Shown here: positions 60,368 to 64,000 of the stretch, piece by piece
How the letters are laid out: each line of letters starts with the position of its first letter
How positions within the stretch are numbered: the first letter of the stretch is position 1
Source: Streptomyces vietnamensis
GTDB taxonomy: Bacteria > Actinomycetota > Actinomycetes > Streptomycetales > Streptomycetaceae
Assembly: GCF_000830005.1 (NCBI RefSeq)
Contig: NZ_CP010407.1
Span: 930,001 to 994,000, forward strand
DNA: 64,000 nt
Direction: 5' to 3'
Program-made: the position numbers and the translations under genes
The notes under the pieces: model-generated
What the model was told of the DNA's origin: nothing
Database searches by the model: none
The model's input: only the letters and a program-made list of their open reading frames with translations

Positions 60368-60400
60368 CCACCCTCCCGGGGACCGTGCCCGGGAGGGTGG
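60368..60400. terminator. Bidirectional terminator
   Basis: CCACCCTCCCGGG (60368-60380) and CCCGGGAGGGTGG (60388-60400) are perfect 13-base arms with a 7-base loop. It lies between the convergent stops of the membrane protein (60345) and the methyltransferase (60418). Confidence 0.75.
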
Positions 60401-60417
60401 TGTCGCCGGGTCGTGTC

Positions 60418-61197
60418 TCAGAGCCGGCGGACGCGCAGCACGCCGGTCCGCATCGGGAGGGTGAACTCGCCGTCGGCGGTCTCCGGCCTGCCCGCGAGGA
60501 ACGCGCGGATCCGGCCGAGCAGGGCCTCCCGCTCCTGCTCCGGCAGGACCAGGACCCCCGCGCGCGTCGCGAGGGTCGAGACGAGCGACTCGGCGGTACG
60601 GCGCTGCCCGTGCGGGAACAGGTCCTGCTCCGGCGATCCGAACCGCGCGGCCCCGCCGGTCCCGGGGAGGTACATGTCCGCCGTCTCGGCGCGCCAGCTC
60701 GCGGGCGTGTCGCGCGGGCCGATCGCCGCGGTCCCGCTGACCTCCGCGAGCCCGGCGACCCACTCGACCCCGTCGTCCATGACGTTCCACAGCCCGGCGA
60801 GGACGCCGCCGGGCGCGAGGACCCGGGCGATCTCGGGCCCCGCGACGGCCATGTCGAACCAGTGCATGGCGTTGCCGGCCACCACGGCGTCGACGGACCC
60901 GTCCGGCAGGGGGATCGCCTCGGCGCTGCCCGGCAGGGCGCGGACGTCCGGGAGCGCGCGGCGCAGCTCGGCGAGCATCGCCGGGTCGGGCTCGACCGCG
61001 ACGACCTCGGCGCCCCTCGCGACCAGGGTGGCGGTCAGCTTGCCGGTTCCGGCGCCGAGGTCGAGCACTCGCGGGCCGGGCGCGGATGCGAGCGCCCAGC
61101 TCACCGCCGCCCGCGCGTAGTCCGGACGGTGCTCGGCGTAGGCGACCGCTGCCGCGCCGAACGAGGAGGCGTGAAGTGAACGTTCGTTCTGATCCAT
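60418..61197 (-). CDS. Class I SAM-dependent methyltransferase
   Basis: A 259-residue enzyme with motif I ASAPGPRVLDLGAGTGKLTA, post-I EVVAVEPDPAMLAELR, motif II-like VDAVVAGNAMHWFDM and motif III ARVLAPGGVLAGLWNVMDD. It is of the UbiE/methyltransf_11 kind, often annotated as SAM-dependent methyltransferase without known substrate. ATG 61197 has no clear ribosome-binding site; longer in-frame starts would cross the long palindrome. It is divergent from a TetR gene, and a perfect 20-bp inverted repeat lies in the shared 160-base gap, so it is probably repressed by that regulator. Confidence 0.88.
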   Translation of the reverse strand: MDQNERSLHASSFGAAAVAYAEHRPDYARAAVSWALASAPGPRVLDLGAGTGKLTATLVARGAEVVAVEPDPAMLAELRRALPDVRALPGSAEAIPLPDGSVDAVVAGNAMHWFDMAVAGPEIARVLAPGGVLAGLWNVMDDGVEWVAGLAEVSGTAAIGPRDTPASWRAETADMYLPGTGGAARFGSPEQDLFPHGQRRTAESLVSTLATRAGVLVLPEQEREALLGRIRAFLAGRPETADGEFTLPMRTGVLRVRRL

Positions 61198-61301
61198 GCG
61201 GGCGACGCTAGTGGCGCCTCCGGAGGTCGTCCACCCCACCTCCCCGCGCCCCGACGTCGGCCATCTGCGGGCGGCGCGCGGCGAGTTGACCGACACCCCA
61301 G

Positions 61302-61348
61302 CCTGTTGGCAGAGTGGACAACAAGATATTGTCCACTCTGCCAACAGG
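61302..61348. promoter_or_regulatory. Perfect 20-bp inverted repeat in methyltransferase/TetR divergent promoter
   Basis: CCTGTTGGCAGAGTGGACAA (61302-61321) is repeated exactly inverted at 61329-61348 around a 7-base AT-rich centre (CAAGATA). It ends 9 bases before the TetR start. It almost certainly is the operator of the divergent TetR protein; the arm length could hold two dimers. Confidence 0.8.
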
Positions 61349-61357
61349 GAAGGGTCC

Positions 61358-61987
61358 ATGCCTCCCACGCGACGCCGGCGCACCCCGGACCAAGCACGCG
61401 CCGAGATCCTGGACGCCGCCACCGAGCTCATCGCCCGGCACGGTCCCGACGGTGTGGGCCTGCGCCGGGTCGCGGAGGCGGTCGGGGTGACGCACGGGCT
61501 CGTCACCCACTACTTCGGGACCTACCGGGCGCTGGTGCGGGCCGTGCTCGAACGCGAGAACGAGCGCAAGCGGGAGCTCGTACGGGAACGCATGCGGGCC
61601 GACGACAGCGTGCCGTACGCGGCCGGCATGACCGAGGTGCTCTTCGAGATCCTCGCCGACGAGCGCTACGTCCGACTGTGGACGTGGTCCCAGCTCCACG
61701 GCTTGGACGACGGGGCCGCCCCGGACTCCCCCACGAACCTCTCCCGTCTGGTCGACGTGATCGAGGAGGGCGTCCGCTCGGTACTCCCCCCGCCCGAAGG
61801 CCCCGACCGGGCGCGGATCGAGCAGGTCGTCCTGCTCGCCATGTCCGGCGCGTACGGATACGCCCTCGGCCGGCGCTACTGGCTCGCCGACCTCGGGCAC
61901 GACCCCGAGCGGCCCGAGCACGACGCCGCCTATCGCACCACCCTGTCCACCGTCCTCGCCGCCTATCTCGGAGGGTTGCCCCTATGA
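61358..61987 (+). CDS. TetR-family transcriptional regulator
   Basis: A 209-residue repressor. The N-terminal helix-turn-helix reads AEILDAATELIARHGPDGVG, then LRRVAEAVGVTHGLVTHYFG. The C-terminal ligand domain contains WTWSQLHGLDDGAAPD and YGYALGRRYWLADLGHD. ATG 61358 follows GGAAGGG. The 20-bp palindrome lies directly upstream, so autorepression is likely. The stop overlaps the DUF1707 gene as ATGA, coupling the two. The ligand is unknown. Confidence 0.93.
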   Translation: MPPTRRRRTPDQARAEILDAATELIARHGPDGVGLRRVAEAVGVTHGLVTHYFGTYRALVRAVLERENERKRELVRERMRADDSVPYAAGMTEVLFEILADERYVRLWTWSQLHGLDDGAAPDSPTNLSRLVDVIEEGVRSVLPPPEGPDRARIEQVVLLAMSGAYGYALGRRYWLADLGHDPERPEHDAAYRTTLSTVLAAYLGGLPL

Positions 61988-62565
61988 CCCAGTACGACCT
62001 GGACATCCTCGCCTCGGACCGTGAGCGTTCCGAGGCCGAGGAGCGGCTGCGGGCCGCCGTCGAGAACGGCCGGCTGCCGCTGACCGATCTGTCGGCACGC
62101 CTCGACGAGGTGCACGCCTCCCGCACCCGCGGAGAGCTGGAGGAGGCCTGCCGCGGCCTGCCGCGCCCCGGCCCGCGCGACGCGCTCGTGGTGGACCGGC
62201 CGGCGACCTCGCGCGGCTTCGTCGCGGGCGTCTTCGGCGGTTTCGAGCGCAAGGGCCTCTGGATCGTGCCGCCCCGCATGACCGTCTGGTCGATGTGGGG
62301 CGGCGGCAAGCTCGACCTCTCCGAGGCGCGCTTCAGCAGTCAGGACACCGAGATCCGCGCCGTCGCCCTGTGGGGCGGCACCAAGATCGTCGTCCCGGAG
62401 GACATCGAGGTGGAGGTGCGTGGCTTCGGCCTCTTCGGCGTCTTCGGCAAGCGTGCCGCCCGGCGGATCGGCAAGCCGGGCGCACCGCGCGTCGTGATCA
62501 AGGGCCTGGCCCTCTTCGGCGCCGTCGTCACCCGCAGCGCCGTCGTCACCCGCGGCAAGGGGTAG
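61984..62565 (+). CDS. DUF1707 SHOCT-like protein with LiaF-type C-terminal domain
   Basis: A 193-residue soluble protein. The N-terminal DUF1707 helix pair reads DRERSEAEERLRAAVENGRL, then LTDLSARLDEVHASRTRGEL. The C-terminal beta-rich domain (about 90-190) contains MWGGGKLDLSEARFSS, VALWGGTKIVVPEDIEVEVR and GFGLFGVFGKRAARRIG, similar to the cell-wall-active-antibiotics-response (LiaF C-terminal) domain. In many family members a membrane helix pair separates the halves, but here there is none. It is coupled to the TetR gene (ATGA overlap), so it is probably regulated by it, possibly linked to envelope stress. Confidence 0.9.
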   Translation: MTQYDLDILASDRERSEAEERLRAAVENGRLPLTDLSARLDEVHASRTRGELEEACRGLPRPGPRDALVVDRPATSRGFVAGVFGGFERKGLWIVPPRMTVWSMWGGGKLDLSEARFSSQDTEIRAVALWGGTKIVVPEDIEVEVRGFGLFGVFGKRAARRIGKPGAPRVVIKGLALFGAVVTRSAVVTRGKG

Positions 62566-62585
62566 CGCCCCCTCAGCACACGCCC

Positions 62586-64000
62586 TCAGCGCACGCCCTC
62601 CCAGAGGAGCCGTTGCTCCGCGCGGGGGTCGGCGACCGTCGTGGACGCGGGGGTGGTGAAGGTCATCGTCGTACGGGTCGTCCTGTCGTACGCCTCCCAG
62701 CCGGGGCTGCCCGTCCTCGCGAAGGAGACCCACGCCCGGTGCACGGCGTCCGCGAGGGCCCGGGGCGGGTGGTCGCCGAGCATCGGGGCGTACGAGGGGT
62801 CGTCGAGGCGGTCGAAGACGAAGGGCAGCTCCAGGGCGTGGCAGGCGCCGAGGTTCCCGTCGAACTGCGGGGAGCGCCAGGCGAATTCGTAGAGGTACGA
62901 GCCCGGGACGGACTCGGCCAGGCGGATGGCGGGGATCCGGTAGAACCAGTCGGTCGCCACCGCGCCGAGGAGTTCACCCGGCGTGGCGCCCGGGCGGGCG
63001 GCGGCCCGGTAGACGGGGAGGGCTTCGGCCGGGTCGAGGCCGTAGGCCGCCGTCATGGCGTGGAGCGAGGACTCGGGGAAGACGTGCAGGCGCTCCGTCG
63101 GCACCAGGAAGAGGCGGTACTCCTCGCGGTTGCTGCCGATCAGGAGGTCGACGCCGCAGTCCGGGCCGGGGAGGGCGAGCCCCTGGTGGACCGGCTCGAA
63201 GGGCATCATGTTGAGGACCGCCTCGCCCCATCGCGCCGGGTCCGGGTCGGCGCCCACCTCCGCCCGCAACTCGGCCTGGGCCGGGAGGAGTTCCTTCAGG
63301 GGGACGGCCTCGAAGGCCTCGGGCGTCGGCTCGATCCCGAGTTTCTCCGCCAGACGGGCGGTGATCAGTTCGGCCGACGAGGGGCGCAGGAAGTGGTGGC
63401 AGGCCCCGCTCTGCAGGATCGCCCGGTGGAAGAGGCCCCGGGCCGCGTCGGTGGTCAGGAGCGCGCCGATGCTCATCGCGCCCGCCGACTCGCCGAAGAC
63501 GGTCACCCGGTCCGGATCGCCGCCGAAGGAGGCGATGTTGTCCCGGACCCAGGTCAGGGCGGCGATCTGGTCGAGCAGGCCCCGGTTGTCGGGGCGGCCC
63601 GGAAGGCGCAGGAAACCGTCCGCGCCCAGGCGGTAGTTGAGGGTGACGCAGACGACGCCGTCGCGGGCGAAGGCGCTTCCGTCGTACGCGGACGCCGAGC
63701 CCGAGCCGTTGGTGAACGCCCCTCCGTGCAGCCACACCATCACGGGGAGGCCGGCGCCCGGCTCCGGGGCCGGGGTCCAGACGTTGAGGTTCAGACAGTC
63801 GTCTCCCGGGATGTCGTGCTCCGGGATGAGGGCGTCGAAGGGCGGGGCGTAGGGGGCGTGCGGTGCCGTCGGCCCGTGGGCCGTGGCGTCGCGTACGCCC
63901 GTCCAGGGCTCGGGCGGGGCGGGCGCCCGGAAGCGTCGCGCGCCGAAGGGCGGGGCGGCGTACGGGACGCCGAGGAAGGAGGTCACGCCGTCGGGGGAGG
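62586..64000 (-). CDS. Type-B carboxylesterase, N-terminus beyond window edge
   Basis: At least 466 residues of a carboxylesterase/para-nitrobenzyl esterase family protein. Family blocks are SFLGVPYAAPPFGARRFRAP, DDCLNLNVWTPAP, oxyanion-hole HGGAF in VMVWLHGGAFTNGSGSA, and the nucleophile elbow FGESAGAMS. The frame continues past the first possible start (GTG 63986) to the right edge, and normal family members have about 15-25 more residues before GVPYAAPP, so the true start is probably outside the window. No signal peptide can be judged. It hydrolyses carboxylic esters; the substrate is unknown. Confidence 0.92.
   Translation of the reverse strand, partial: SPDGVTSFLGVPYAAPPFGARRFRAPAPPEPWTGVRDATAHGPTAPHAPYAPPFDALIPEHDIPGDDCLNLNVWTPAPEPGAGLPVMVWLHGGAFTNGSGSASAYDGSAFARDGVVCVTLNYRLGADGFLRLPGRPDNRGLLDQIAALTWVRDNIASFGGDPDRVTVFGESAGAMSIGALLTTDAARGLFHRAILQSGACHHFLRPSSAELITARLAEKLGIEPTPEAFEAVPLKELLPAQAELRAEVGADPDPARWGEAVLNMMPFEPVHQGLALPGPDCGVDLLIGSNREEYRLFLVPTERLHVFPESSLHAMTAAYGLDPAEALPVYRAAARPGATPGELLGAVATDWFYRIPAIRLAESVPGSYLYEFAWRSPQFDGNLGACHALELPFVFDRLDDPSYAPMLGDHPPRALADAVHRAWVSFARTGSPGWEAYDRTTRTTMTFTTPASTTVADPRAEQRLLWEGVR

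Overview
This window is chromosomal DNA from a high-GC actinomycete, almost certainly Streptomyces. Codon third positions are nearly all G or C, GTG starts are common and one start is TTG. The gene content is also typical of the genus: an AfsR/SARP regulator, a MocR regulator, DUF5133, DUF3995, DUF6766 and DUF1707 proteins, monomeric NADP-isocitrate dehydrogenase, a VanW protein, several ECF sigma factors and a sulfur-type attenuation leader peptide. I see no rRNA, tRNA, CRISPR array, insertion sequence or prophage. Both edges cut genes: an RCK-type channel on the left and a type-B carboxylesterase on the right.

Layout. 1-7.7 kb: RCK/TrkA channel protein (partial), membrane-anchored DD-carboxypeptidase, a DUF6058-like protein, a UvrA-like ABC ATPase with a small DUF5133 gene just upstream, and an NAD-dependent epimerase. 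7.8-11 kb: an apparent sulfur-acquisition locus. A GST-like gene is preceded by a 50-codon attenuation leader. Divergent to it lie an Rrf2 regulator, whose start codon sits inside a palindrome, and a DszC/SfnB-like flavin monooxygenase. 11-15 kb: a two-domain universal stress protein, a membrane-anchored CAP protein, and, convergent to it, an ECF sigma factor fused to a zinc anti-sigma motif, a membrane helix and an extracellular CAP domain. The two CAP genes share a bipartite promoter-like element with identical spacing. 15-20.6 kb: icd, a PAP2 protein, a small membrane protein and a GH15 glucoamylase/trehalase.

20.8-31.3 kb: a glycan-type operon (GT2, orphan ORF, degenerate thymidylate-kinase domain fused to GT4, PIG-L deacetylase, second GT4). 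It faces a 1,490-residue protein that joins membrane, GAF-like, PAS, GGDEF and EAL domains to a C-terminal PLP-dependent alpha-oxoamine synthase. That gene is followed by a methyltransferase coupled through a TGATG overlap. This GGDEF-EAL-oxoamine synthase fusion is the strongest candidate for an undescribed signalling or biosynthetic system here.

31.4-43 kb: LacI regulator, VanW protein, serine hydrolase, AfsR/SARP regulator, long-form GAPDH, DUF817 membrane protein, a cold-shock protein with a structured leader, and a DEAD-box helicase. 43-53.6 kb: lipoprotein, Ser/Thr kinase-MFS transporter fusion, a three-gene MoxR/VWA cassette, DUF3995, a small ECF sigma factor, an SRPBCC protein and an amidase. 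53.7-64 kb: YihY protein, a lipoprotein / 27-residue peptide / duplicated DUF6766 operon, PRC-barrel protein, divergent MFS and MocR genes, a 29-residue membrane peptide, an ECF sigma factor coupled to a Cys-rich membrane protein, a methyltransferase divergent from a TetR gene across a perfect 20-bp inverted repeat, a DUF1707 protein and the partial carboxylesterase.

The recurring theme is regulation built into large fusion proteins: sigma/anti-sigma/sensor, kinase/transporter, and c-di-GMP enzyme/oxoamine synthase. Genes are tightly packed, with many ATGA, GTGA or TGATG overlaps and several probably leaderless starts.
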